A stretch of 64,000 nt of DNA from Streptomyces mutabilis. Lineage in GTDB: Bacteria; Actinomycetota; Actinomycetes; Streptomycetales; Streptomycetaceae. The stretch is taken from contig NZ_BMTT01000005.1 of NCBI RefSeq assembly GCF_014649815.1, forward strand, positions 62,001 through 126,000, written 5' to 3'. How positions within the stretch are numbered: position 1 is the stretch's first letter; every line of letters begins with the position of its first letter. The translations under genes and the position numbers were made by a program. Shown piece by piece: positions 17,789 through 26,456 of this stretch. Below the pieces are notes generated by a model that saw nothing but the letters and a program-made list of their open reading frames with translations, ran no database searches and was not told the origin of the DNA.

Positions 17789-18856
17789 GTGGACACGGCT
17801 GAGGGGGTCGCGGCCCCGCCGGAAGCGGGCGTGCGGCGCCGGCGTGGCGGCCGAGTGCCCACGGCGTCCATGGCGGACGTGGCGCGGCTGGCGGGAGTCT
17901 CCTCGCAGACCGTCTCCCGCGTCTCCAACGGCTACGCGGGCGTGACCGAGGAGACCCGGCGGCAGGTGCTGGCGGCCATGAAGGAGCTGGGCTACCGGCC
18001 CAACAGCGCGGCCCGTGCGCTCAAGCGCGGCGAGTTCCGCACCATCGGCGTCATCACCTTCTCGCTGGCCACCACCGGCAACGTGCGCACGCTGGAGGCC
18101 ATCGCCACGTCCGCGGCGAGCGAGGGCTACGCGGTGACCCTCCTGCCGGTCGCCGTTCCGACCCAGGACGAGGTGCGGGGCGCTTTCTCCCGGCTGGAGG
18201 AACTAGCCGTCGACGCGGTGATCGTCATCATGGAGGTCCACCTGCTGGACGCGGCGACCCTGAAACTGCCGCCCCACGTCCAGGTCGTCGTGGTCGACTC
18301 CGACGCCGGCGACCACTACACGGTCGTCGACACCGACCAGGCCGGCGGCACCCGCGCCGCCGTGCGCCATCTGCTGGACCTCGGGCACGACACGGTGTGG
18401 CACCTGGGCGGGCCCGAGGGTTCCTTCGCCGCCCAGCGCCGCGCGGACGCCTGGCGGCACACCCTCGCCGAGGCCGGCCGCAACCCGACGCCCCTCGTCC
18501 GGGGCGACTGGTCGGCGGAGTCCGGATACCGGGCGGGCCTCGAACTGGCCGCGCGCGAGCAGTGCACGGCCGTCTTCGCGGCCAACGACCAGATGGCCCT
18601 CGGCCTGATGCGCGCCCTGCACGAACGCGGGCGGCGCGTCCCCGAGGACGTCAGCGTCATCGGCTTCGACGACATCCCCGAGTCCGGCTCCTTCCTGCCG
18701 CCGCTGACCACCGTCCACCAGGACTTCGCCGAGGTCGGCCGGCTGTGTGTCGAGGCCGTGCTGCGAAAGATGCGCCAGGACGGCCCGGAGCGGGGCACGA
18801 CGCTCGTGCCGACCCGGCTGGTGACCCGGGCGAGCACGGCGCCGCCGCCGCGGTAG
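17789..18856 (+). CDS. LacI-family repressor of the galactan locus
   Basis: A 355-residue regulator. After about 25 disordered basic residues comes the LacI helix-turn-helix MADVARLAGVSSQTVSRVSN and the hinge GYRPNSAARALK. A periplasmic-binding-protein-like effector domain follows, with FAANDQMALGLMRALHERG and VIGFDDIPESG near the end. It is divergent from the ABC operon, with two palindromic sites between. The effector is probably galactose, galactobiose or a related product. The start is GTG at 17789; a start nearer the helix-turn-helix cannot be excluded. Confidence 0.92.
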   Translation: MDTAEGVAAPPEAGVRRRRGGRVPTASMADVARLAGVSSQTVSRVSNGYAGVTEETRRQVLAAMKELGYRPNSAARALKRGEFRTIGVITFSLATTGNVRTLEAIATSAASEGYAVTLLPVAVPTQDEVRGAFSRLEELAVDAVIVIMEVHLLDAATLKLPPHVQVVVVDSDAGDHYTVVDTDQAGGTRAAVRHLLDLGHDTVWHLGGPEGSFAAQRRADAWRHTLAEAGRNPTPLVRGDWSAESGYRAGLELAAREQCTAVFAANDQMALGLMRALHERGRRVPEDVSVIGFDDIPESGSFLPPLTTVHQDFAEVGRLCVEAVLRKMRQDGPERGTTLVPTRLVTRASTAPPPR

Positions 18857-19449
18857 CGGCGCGCGCTCCGAGCCGGCCCCGGCTCCCGAGCAACCCGCAC
18901 CCAAGGAGGTCGCGGGGCCGGTCCAACAGCTGGGGGCGAAGCGGTCCGCCGCCTTGACGAGCCCGAGCGGGCCACGGCCACCCGGTCGAGGTCTCACGGC
19001 CGCGGTCGGGCGAACCGTAGCGCGGGCGATCCGTCGGGCAACCGGCGGGTACGCCGTGCTGGCCGCCTCCCGCAGGTCCTCGCGATCCCGGCCTCGGGCA
19101 CGCGGTACCTCCGGTGCGCGCGTTCCTCCTCGGCCGTCCGGCCGCCCGTACCGTCCGGCCGCCCGTCCTCTTCCGGCTCCCGCGCCGGCCCGGGTGTGGG
19201 CCGCGGAGTGCCGGGGCGCTGGTGACAGACATGCGCGTCCCACTTCCCGGCCCAGGGTGTACGGCGCGAAAGCCCGGGCGTTCGCGGGGCTCCGTCCCCG
19301 CCGACGGCGGAACGGGCGCGCCGTCCTTCGCCCTGCGCAAACGCCAGTCGGTCGGCGGCCCGACGGGTGAGTACCGCCCGGTTTACGGGCGGCCGGGGAG
19401 GCAACTCCACAAGCCGGCCGTTGTCCCCGCACGCCCCCGGGAGAGCTCC
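18857..19449. other. 593-bp gap without a recognisable gene
   Basis: No frame on either strand gives a protein with family features. A hairpin (18870-18885) follows the LacI-type gene. At 19134-19166 a 16-bp unit occurs twice with one base between. At 19374-19392 CCGCCCG and CGGGCGG form a 7-bp stem with a 5-base loop, about 58 bp before the pyruvate oxidase-like gene, where it could affect its leader. Confidence 0.5.
18870..18885 (+). terminator. Hairpin after the LacI-type gene
   Basis: GAGCCG and CGGCTC form a short GC-only stem around GCCC, 13 bases past the stop codon. There is no T-run. Confidence 0.4.
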
Positions 19450-21252
19450 ATGACCCAAGTCGCCGACTATGTGCTCCAGCGTCTGTCCGAGTGGGGCGTC
19501 CAGCGTGTGTACGGCTATCCAGGTGACGGCATAAACGGTCTGCTCGGCGCTTTCGACCGGGCCGACGGGGAACCGGAGTTCATCCAGGCGCGGCACGAGG
19601 AGATGGCCGCGTTCATGGCCTGCGCCCACGCGAAGTTCACCGGCGAGGTGGGTTGCTGCGTCGCCACCTCGGGCCCCGGCGCCGTCCACCTGCTCAACGG
19701 TCTGTACGACGCCAAGCTCGACCACCAGCCCGTGGTGGCCGTGGTGGGCCAGCAGAAGCGACTCTCCCTCGGCACCCACTACCAGCAGGAGATCGCCCTC
19801 GACCAGCTGTTCGCGGACGTGTCCGAGTACTGCCAGATGGTCGTGCACCCGGGGCAGGCCCGGCACGTGATCGACCGCGCCTTCAAAACCGCGCTGACCA
19901 CCCGGGGCGTCGCCACGATCATCATTCCCAACGACGTGCAGGAAGAGGACGCCATGTCCTCCCCGCCCAGGGAGCACGGTTCCGTTTTCTCCAGCGTGGG
20001 CTGGAGCCGCCCCCGGGTCCTGCCCGACCACGACGAGCTGCGCAAGGCGGCCGACGTCCTCAACGCGGGCGACAAGGTGGCCATGCTGGTCGGCCAGGGC
20101 GCGGCGAACGCGGAGGCCGAGGTGATGGAGGTGGCCGAACTGCTCGGCGCCGGCGTCGCCAAGGCGCTGCTCGGCCGCGAGGTCCTGCCCGACGACCTGC
20201 CGTACGTCACCGGGCCCATCGGTCTGCTGGGCAGCAAGGCCAGCGACAAGATGATGCAGGGGTGCGACACCCTCCTGATGGTCGGCAGCAGCTTCCCGTA
20301 CTCGGAGTGGCTGCCTGAGGAGGGACAGGCCAGGGGCGTCGAGATCGACATCGACGGCCGCATGATCGGCATCCGCTACCCCATGGACGCCCACCTCGTC
20401 GGCGACTCCGGGGAGACCCTGCGCGCCCTGATCCCGCTGCTCCAGCGCAAGAAGGACCGAGGCTGGCGGGAGAAGATCGAGAAGGACGTGCGGGAGTGGC
20501 ACGACCTGGCCGACCGTTGGGCCGGCGAGCACTTCGGCAAGACCATCAACCCGCAGGCCGTCGCCGCCGAACTCTCCGCCCGCCTGCCGGACGACGCCAT
20601 CCTCACGGCCGACTCCGGTTCGGGCACCAACTGGTGGGCCCGGCACCTCAAGCTGCGCGAGGGCATGCGCGCCTCGCTGTCCGGCACCCTGGCGACGATG
20701 GGACCCGGGACGCCGTACGCCATCGCGGCGCGGTTCGCGTACCCGGACCGTCCCGTGATCGCCTTCGTCGGGGACGGCGCGTTCCAGATGAACGGCATGA
20801 ACGAGATGATCACCGTCAAGCGCTATCTGGACCGCCTGTCCGGACCTGCCCCGCTGGTCTTCTGCGTGTTCAACAACCAGGACCTCAACCAGGTCACCTG
20901 GGAGCAGCGCGCCATGGCCGGCGACCCCAAGTACCCCGGCTCCCAGGACATCCCCGACGTCCCCTACGCCGCCTACGCCGAACTGCTCGGCCTCAAGGGC
21001 ATCGTCTGCACCGACCCCAAGAAGGTCGGCTCCGCCTGGGACGAGGCGCTCGCGGTGGGCCGGCCCGTGGTCCTGGAGTTCAAGGTCGACGCGGAGATCG
21101 CGCCGATCCCGCCGCACATCATGAAGGAGCAGGGCAAGAAGGCCGGCAAGGCGGCGCTGCACGACCCGCAACTCGCCGGTATCGCCACCAAGGGCGTGCG
21201 CCAGAAGCTCACCGAGTACGCCGAGCACCTTCCCGGCCGGGGGAAGAAGTGA
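19450..21252 (+). CDS. Pyruvate oxidase-like thiamine diphosphate enzyme (PoxB/quinone-dependent type)
   Basis: A 600-residue enzyme with the three domains of the ThDP family. The N-terminal PYR domain has the catalytic Glu in FIQARHEEMAAFMACA. The middle domain follows. The C-terminal PP domain has the metal/ThDP motif running from FVGDGAFQMN to VFCVFNNQ. It resembles pyruvate:quinone oxidoreductases rather than acetolactate synthases. If so it makes acetate and CO2 from pyruvate and passes electrons to the quinone pool; it lacks an obvious membrane-binding tail that I could identify. The ATG has GGGAG upstream. Its stop overlaps the GTG of the broken SDR gene (GTGA), so the two once formed a coupled pair. 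Confidence 0.85.
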   Translation: MTQVADYVLQRLSEWGVQRVYGYPGDGINGLLGAFDRADGEPEFIQARHEEMAAFMACAHAKFTGEVGCCVATSGPGAVHLLNGLYDAKLDHQPVVAVVGQQKRLSLGTHYQQEIALDQLFADVSEYCQMVVHPGQARHVIDRAFKTALTTRGVATIIIPNDVQEEDAMSSPPREHGSVFSSVGWSRPRVLPDHDELRKAADVLNAGDKVAMLVGQGAANAEAEVMEVAELLGAGVAKALLGREVLPDDLPYVTGPIGLLGSKASDKMMQGCDTLLMVGSSFPYSEWLPEEGQARGVEIDIDGRMIGIRYPMDAHLVGDSGETLRALIPLLQRKKDRGWREKIEKDVREWHDLADRWAGEHFGKTINPQAVAAELSARLPDDAILTADSGSGTNWWARHLKLREGMRASLSGTLATMGPGTPYAIAARFAYPDRPVIAFVGDGAFQMNGMNEMITVKRYLDRLSGPAPLVFCVFNNQDLNQVTWEQRAMAGDPKYPGSQDIPDVPYAAYAELLGLKGIVCTDPKKVGSAWDEALAVGRPVVLEFKVDAEIAPIPPHIMKEQGKKAGKAALHDPQLAGIATKGVRQKLTEYAEHLPGRGKK

Positions 21253-22300
21253 GCGGCCGCCCACGGGACCCGCGGGGCGGCCGGCGCCGCCGGGCGCGCG
21301 GCACCGACGTCGTGGTCGTCACCGAGGCCACCGGCGGCGTCGGCCGGGCCACCCCCGTGCCTTGGGTGCCCGCGGGAGTTCCGTGGCCCTGCCCGCGCGC
21401 GGCGAGCACGCCCTCGAGCGGGCGGCACAGGAGGTCCGGGAGGCCGGCGGACGCGCGCTGCCGCTGGTGGTGACGACGCCGACGCGGATGCCGTGGACGC
21501 GGCGGCCGACCGGATCGAGGAGAAACCCGGCCCGATCGACGTGCGGGTGAACGCCGCGTTCTCGACCGTCTTCGCCCCCGTGGCGGAGAGCAGGCCCGAG
21601 GAACTGCGACGGACCACCGAGGTCACCTACTTCGGCTTCGTCCACGGCACCCAGGCCGCCCTGCGACGCATGCTCCCGCGCGACCGCGGCACCATTGTCC
21701 AGGTCGGTCCCGCCCTGGACAGCCCAGCGCGGCGTTGCGCTGCGGGCGGCGTACTGCGGGGCCAAGCACGACATCCAGGGCTTCACCGAGTCCCTGCGCT
21801 GCGAGCTGCTGCACGACCGCAGCGGGTGCGGGTGACATGGTCCAGATGACCGGGCTCGACACGCCCTGGTTCAGCTGGGTGCTCACCCGGCTGCCCCGCC
21901 ATCCCGCCCGGTGGCCCCCGTCTACCAGCCGAGGTGACCGCCGAGGCGGTCGGGCACGCCGCGGACCGTCCCGAGCGGCGCGATCACCGGGTCGGCGGCT
22001 GAACCGTCGCCACCCCTGCTCGGCCAGAAGCTCGTCCCGGGACTGCTGGACCGCTACCCGGCCCGGACCGGCTACGACGGGCAGCAGACCGGTGAACCCG
22101 TCGACCCGTCCCTCCCGGTCAACCTCTGGAAGCCGCCGGACGACACCGCTCCGGCCGACTACGGCGCACACGGGGTCTTCGACGACGAGGCCCGCCCGCG
22201 CAGTCTCCCGTTCTGGCTCTCCCGCCACCGCCGCCCGCTCGCCCTGGCCGACGCCGTGACCGGGACGGTCGCCGCGGCGCTCGCCGACGGCATACGCCGG
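21249..22300 (+). pseudogene. Short-chain dehydrogenase/reductase pseudogene with at least five frame changes
   Basis: SDR sequence is recognisable in pieces across all three plus-strand frames. In order: the cofactor loop VVVVTEATGGVGRA near 21309; ARGEHALERAAQEVREAGGRA near 21405; DAVDAAADRIEEKPGPIDV near 21490; TYFGFVHGTQAALRRML and GTIVQVG near 21630-21710; the active-site YCGAKHD with GFTESLRCELLHD near 21760-21820; and the tail [14 protein letters not shown] through [12 protein letters not shown] near 22020-22200. Frame changes fall near 21352, 21480, 21725, 21830 and 21910, with stops and one more shift near 22000. So many lesions rule out sequencing error. The original GTG at 21249 overlapped the stop of the pyruvate oxidase-like gene. 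Confidence 0.85.
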
Positions 22301-22476
22301 CGCCTCCGGCCAGGTGCTGCCGAGGCGGCGCGCGACGGACCGCGCGCTCGGCCCGGGGGCCCGGAGGTAGCCCGGAAGGGCGAGTGCCACGACGCGCGGC
22401 GCCCAGGGCCCTTCAGGGGGCGGCCGGACCTCGGCACGGCCGCCCGCCCCGTGACCGGACAAGGGGACCCCGGCAC

Positions 22477-23274
22477 TCACTCCCGGTCGACGGTGCGCGT
22501 CCACCAGTGGTGCTCGCAGAACCAGTGGCCGACCATCGCGCCGCCGAAGACGACGAACCCGACACCGATCAGCCAGGACTCCACCACCAGGACGATGCCG
22601 ACGGTGCCGTAGCTGATCGCGTTGTCCAGGATGAGCGGAGTGAAGACCAGGTACGAGAAGCCCCGCAGCCCGATGAGGCCGATCATGGTCGCGACGGCCC
22701 CGGGCAGCAGATCGCGCCAGCGGACCTGGCTACCGAGCAGGAAGTGCTGCCCCCACCAGAAGAAGAGCATGCCGGTCGCCGTGGACAACGCGATCCGCAC
22801 CGACCCGTGCAACGCGGTCCGCGTCTGCACCTCCTGGTAGAGGTAGGCGGTCAGCACCACCACCCAGGTCAGCTGGCGCCACACACGGTGCCACGGGCCG
22901 GAGGGCAGCTCCCAGATGCGCTCGTAGCCGTTCTGCACACTCGCCGCGAAGGACACGCCGAACACGGCGAGCGCGATACCGCCCCAGACACTCGTGGTGC
23001 CGAGGACCTTGGTCGGCGGACTGATGATGTCGGTCAGCACCCGTGCGGACCGGCCGGACAGCCCCATGCCGTCGGCCAGCCAGGACCCGAAACCGCCGCG
23101 TCCCAGCGGGTCGAAGGCGGCCACCACGATGAGCAGCGGCGCCAGCGTGACCAGGGCGAGGGTGGCGAACCCCATGGCACGGTGCATCAGCTCCAGGTCC
23201 CGGCCGCGCCGGACGAGAGCGGAGGCGGCCAGCCGGTCCCACACACGGTGGAACGGCTGCCAGAACCGGTTCAC
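22477..23274 (-). CDS. YihY/BrkB-family inner membrane protein (copy 1)
   Basis: A 265-residue membrane protein with about six hydrophobic segments. The family begins here with [15 protein letters not shown] and later has [20 protein letters not shown]. YihY proteins were once called ribonuclease BN by mistake; they are integral membrane proteins of unclear role. GTG at 23274 is chosen because GAGGAG stands 6 bases upstream; the frame is open further back but without family similarity. A second copy lies at 62582-63547, with little close similarity beyond the family pattern. Confidence 0.82.
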   Translation of the reverse strand: MNRFWQPFHRVWDRLAASALVRRGRDLELMHRAMGFATLALVTLAPLLIVVAAFDPLGRGGFGSWLADGMGLSGRSARVLTDIISPPTKVLGTTSVWGGIALAVFGVSFAASVQNGYERIWELPSGPWHRVWRQLTWVVVLTAYLYQEVQTRTALHGSVRIALSTATGMLFFWWGQHFLLGSQVRWRDLLPGAVATMIGLIGLRGFSYLVFTPLILDNAISYGTVGIVLVVESWLIGVGFVVFGGAMVGHWFCEHHWWTRTVDRE

Positions 23275-23428
23275 GGAGTGCTCCTCGGGCGGTCCTTTCG
23301 ATGGCTCGTGGACGCGCACCTGAGTGACCCGGCAGGGGCCGGGCAAACGTGACGCCACCCGGTCGCCGCATGGGCCCGGCGATGCGGGGAACCGGGCCCC
23401 TCAAAGGCGAGCCGAGAGGACGACCACC

Positions 23429-24540
23429 ATGCGCGCACTGACCGTCCGCCCCGGCCGGGACGGATCGCTCGGCGTGGAGGAGGTCCCGGACCCGGAACCG
23501 GCCGCCGGGAATTACTGGTCGAGGGCCTCGCCCTCGGCGTCTGCGGCACGGACCGGGAGATCGCCTCGGGCACGTACGGCCAGGCACCGCCGCACCACGA
23601 CCGGCTGGTCCTCGGCCACGAGTCCCTCGGCCGTGTGGTCGAGGCACCGCACGACAGCGGTTTCGGCCCCGGCGACCTGGTCGTGGGCGTGGTGCGACGC
23701 CCCGATCCGGAGCCGTGCGGCGCCTGCGCGCACGGCGAGTTCGACATGTGCCGCAACGGCCGCTACCGCGAACGCGGCATCAAGGGACTCGACGGCTACG
23801 GCGCCGAGCTGTGGTGCCTGGAGACGGGCTACGCCGTACGGATCGACGCGGACCTGGGACTCGCCGGTGTACTGATGGAGCCGACCAGTGTCGTGGCCAA
23901 GGCCTAACAGGAGCAGATCGAGAGGGTCGGCGCACGGGCCTGGTTCGAACCCCGCACCGTACTGGTGACCGGAGCCGGCCCCATCGGGCTGCTCGCCGCC
24001 CTGCTCGGCCGGCAGCGCGGCCTCGACGTGCACGTCCTGGACCGGGTCACGGACGGCCCCAAGCCGGACCTCGTGCGCGCCCTCGGCGCCGCCTACCACA
24101 GCGGCGCGGCGGACGACGTGCTCGCCGCCGTACGCCCCGACGTCGTGGTCGAGGCCGCCGACGCCGGCCGGGTCGTGTTCGACGCGATCGGCGGAACGGC
24201 GGCGTACGGCATCGTCTGCCTCACCGGCGTCTCGCCCGCGGGCCGGTCCCTGACGGTCGACGCGGGCACGGTGAACCGCGACATCGTGCTGGAGAACGAC
24301 GTCGTGGTGGGCTCCGTCAACGCCAACCTCCGCCACTTCCGGCAGGCCGCCGACGCGCTGGCACGGGCCGACCGGGAATGGCTCCACCGGCTCCTCACCC
24401 GCCGTGTGCCCCTGGCGAGGGCGACCCGAACCTTCGAGCGGAGCCCCGACGACATCAAGACGGTGATCACGCTGGAGGGCGGCGCCGACCGGCCGCCCGC
24501 GGAAGGTCACGGGCAGGGCACCCGAAGGACGACACGATGA
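23429..24540 (+). pseudogene. Glucose 1-dehydrogenase-like zinc alcohol dehydrogenase, frameshifted and with an internal stop
   Basis: The gene starts MRALTVRPGRDGSLGVEEVP and shifts frame near 23510, where one base appears lost. The second frame reads LALGVCGTDREIASGTYG, then LVLGHESLGRVVEAP and the structural zinc segment with four Cys (PEPCGACAHGEFDMCRNGRY). An in-frame TAA follows at 23905-23907, after SVVAKA. The same frame then continues with VLVTGAGPIGLLAALLGRQR, the NAD(P)-binding motif, to the normal C-terminus. Known homologues oxidise glucose or related sugars with NAD(P)+ and zinc. With two independent lesions the product is almost certainly inactive. Confidence 0.82.
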
Positions 24541-24659
24541 CGCCGGTCGCCGGACCCGCCGCGCGGGCACTGGACCCGTGCGCCGTCGAGGCGGCCGACG
24601 TGCACCCCTTCGAAGCGGAGCCCCGCCGCTTGTACGGAACCCGCCCGTCCGGGACGTGA
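24537..24659 (+). CDS. Possible 40-aa ORF overlapping the broken dehydrogenase
   Basis: Its ATG overlaps the TGA of the dehydrogenase frame (ATGA). It encodes a 40-residue peptide starting MTPVAGPAARALDPCAVEA with no recognisable domain. It may be the start of a lost downstream gene, or no gene at all. Confidence 0.2.
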   Translation: MTPVAGPAARALDPCAVEAADVHPFEAEPRRLYGTRPSGT

Positions 24660-24694
24660 ACCCGCGCTCCCCGGCCCCGACCGCGCCGGGGCGA

Positions 24695-25096
24695 TCAGGG
24701 GTCGGTGCGCTGCTGCTCGCGCATGCGCTCGTTGTGCCAGGCGATGGCGGCGCGTATCTGCGGGTCCTGGAGGCCGGTCCGGCAGCCGAGCTGGTCCATG
24801 GAGAGCGCCGGCGTCCCCGTGGTCAAGGCCCGGGTGAGCTTCGCCGCCCACAGTTCCTCCTCGACGAAGGGCCGGTGCGCGTAACCGTCCTTGATCACGT
24901 CGAAGTGGTCGTCGCAGCACGCGGTGATGAGCCGTAGCCCGTCGAAGCACGGCTGGGTGGCGTGCGCCGCGGACGAGTCCGGCACGTACCCGCGCACGGC
25001 GTCGTCCTCGGGGAAGACCCTGGCGCACAGGTCGCACAGCTCCATGGGTACCGGCCTCGCGGCGCGACGGCCCTTCCTGCCCTTGCGCTTCCACAT
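24695..25096 (-). CDS. Cys-rich hypothetical protein with a possible zinc site, 133 aa
   Basis: The protein begins with a very basic stretch (MWKRKGRKGRRAARP). Then come Cys21 and Cys24 in CDLC, Cys50, Cys60 and Cys61, and His64. Their spacing suggests a metal-binding fold. The C-terminal half is helical and rich in charged residues (WHNERMREQQ). No family is recognised. The ATG has GGGAGGC just upstream and starts this basic segment. It stands alone between the broken dehydrogenase and the conservon, on the conservon strand, 136 bp beyond the last P450 gene. Confidence 0.6.
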   Translation of the reverse strand: MWKRKGRKGRRAARPVPMELCDLCARVFPEDDAVRGYVPDSSAAHATQPCFDGLRLITACCDDHFDVIKDGYAHRPFVEEELWAAKLTRALTTGTPALSMDQLGCRTGLQDPQIRAAIAWHNERMREQQRTDP

Positions 25097-25232
25097 GGCG
25101 CCTCCCGGGGTGTCACACGACAGTGCCGACGCCGGCGTGCCGGAACGGATCGGCGTCCGGAATGCCGGAGTTACCCGCGGGGCGCGGTGCAAACGCCCCA
25201 CGGGTGAAGGTACGGGCCCCGGAGGAAGGGCG

Positions 25233-26456
25233 CTAGGCCAACCTGACCGGCAGCTCGAACAGGTCGTTCTGCGTGACCACCGGCTTGTTCCGCAGCTGGG
25301 ACGCGGGCACCGCCAGGTCCAGGCGCGGGAAGCGGGCGTAGAGCGCGGGCAGCGCCACGCCGGCCTCCAGCCGGGACAGGGCCGCGCCCGGGCACACGTG
25401 CGGTCCGTGCCCGAAGGAGATGTGCCGGTTCGGGGAGGCGCGGGTGATGTCGAAGTCGCCCGCCGTCGGGCCGTGCGCCCGCTCGTCCCGACCCAGCGCG
25501 CCGTACGACACGATCAGCGCGTCCCCGGCGGGAATCACCCGGTCGCCGACCGGGACGTCCTCGGTGGCGAAGCGGATCAGGACGTGCGAGGTCGGTGTCG
25601 AAAAGCGCAGCGTCTCCTCGATCACCGCGGACCACTCGGCCTTCCCCGAGAGCACCAGGGCACGCTGCTCGGGGTGCGTGGACAGGTTGACCACGGAGTT
25701 CACGATCAGCGAGATCGTGGTCTCGTGCCCGGCGGCCACCATCAGCTGGAGCGTGGAGACGATCTCCGCGTCGGTGAGGTGGTCACCGTCCTCCGAGGCC
25801 AGGATCAGCGCGCTGGTCAGGTCGTCGCCCGGCGTCGCGCGCTTCGCGGCGACCGTGTCGCCCATGACATCGGCCAGTTCGGTGAGGGTCGCGACGACCT
25901 CCTCGGGCGGTGTCTGCGTCGAGAAGAACTGCTCGAACAGCACCTTCAGCCGCGGCAGCCGCACCTCCTCTATGCCCATCAGGTCCGCGACGACGTACAT
26001 CGGCAGTGGGTAGGCGAAGGCGGCCTTGAGGTCGACGACACCGCCGTCCGCGGGCAGCTCGTCCAGCAGCCGGTCGGTCAGCTCGGTGATCCGCCCCCGC
26101 ATGTGCTCGACCCGGCGCGCCGTGAGGGCCTGCGCCACGAGAGAACGCAGCCGGCGGTGCTCGGCGCCGTCCACCGTGAGCATCGAGCGGCCGGGGTTGG
26201 CCAACCCGATCAGCGGCCAGTCGGCGGGGATCTCGCCGCGCCGCCACGCCCCCCACACGTTGATGTCCTTGACCAGCCTGGGGTCGGTGAGGAGGGCCTT
26301 GGCCTCCGCGTGGTGCGTGACCGCCCAGACAGGCACGCCGCCCGGCAGTTCCACGGCGGCGAGCGGTCCGGCCGCGCGCAGCCGGGCGCTCTCGCCGTCC
26401 AGGTCGGTGACGAACGGGTCCAGCGGGATCCGGGCTTCTTCGGTGCCGGTCGTCAT
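25233..26456 (-). CDS. Conservon cytochrome P450 (CYP154-like)
   Basis: A 407-residue P450 with all key motifs. The I-helix oxygen-activation segment is AAGHETT (241-247), the K-helix ExxR is ETLR (281-284), and the haem-thiolate loop is FGHGPHVCPG with Cys355. It is the last gene of the conservon and its ATG overlaps the stop of the other P450 gene by 4 bases. In Streptomyces coelicolor several conservons end with P450s of families CYP154 to CYP157; assignment to CYP154 is from memory of that pattern. The substrate is unknown. An electron-transfer partner (ferredoxin) is not encoded nearby. Confidence 0.9.
   Translation of the reverse strand: MTTGTEEARIPLDPFVTDLDGESARLRAAGPLAAVELPGGVPVWAVTHHAEAKALLTDPRLVKDINVWGAWRRGEIPADWPLIGLANPGRSMLTVDGAEHRRLRSLVAQALTARRVEHMRGRITELTDRLLDELPADGGVVDLKAAFAYPLPMYVVADLMGIEEVRLPRLKVLFEQFFSTQTPPEEVVATLTELADVMGDTVAAKRATPGDDLTSALILASEDGDHLTDAEIVSTLQLMVAAGHETTISLIVNSVVNLSTHPEQRALVLSGKAEWSAVIEETLRFSTPTSHVLIRFATEDVPVGDRVIPAGDALIVSYGALGRDERAHGPTAGDFDITRASPNRHISFGHGPHVCPGAALSRLEAGVALPALYARFPRLDLAVPASQLRNKPVVTQNDLFELPVRLA

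Noticed and set aside
19134-19166. Two 16-bp direct repeats as possible mobile-element or CRISPR signal
   Set aside because: Only two copies with one base between, and no nearby cas or transposase gene; GC-rich slippage is enough.
18994-21264. 756-codon minus-strand frame opposite the pyruvate oxidase-like gene
   Set aside because: No domain, and the plus strand has the ThDP motifs; antisense shadow.
22477-23358. Reading the YihY-type protein as ribonuclease BN
   Set aside because: The old name came from a misassignment; the protein is an integral membrane protein with no nuclease motif.
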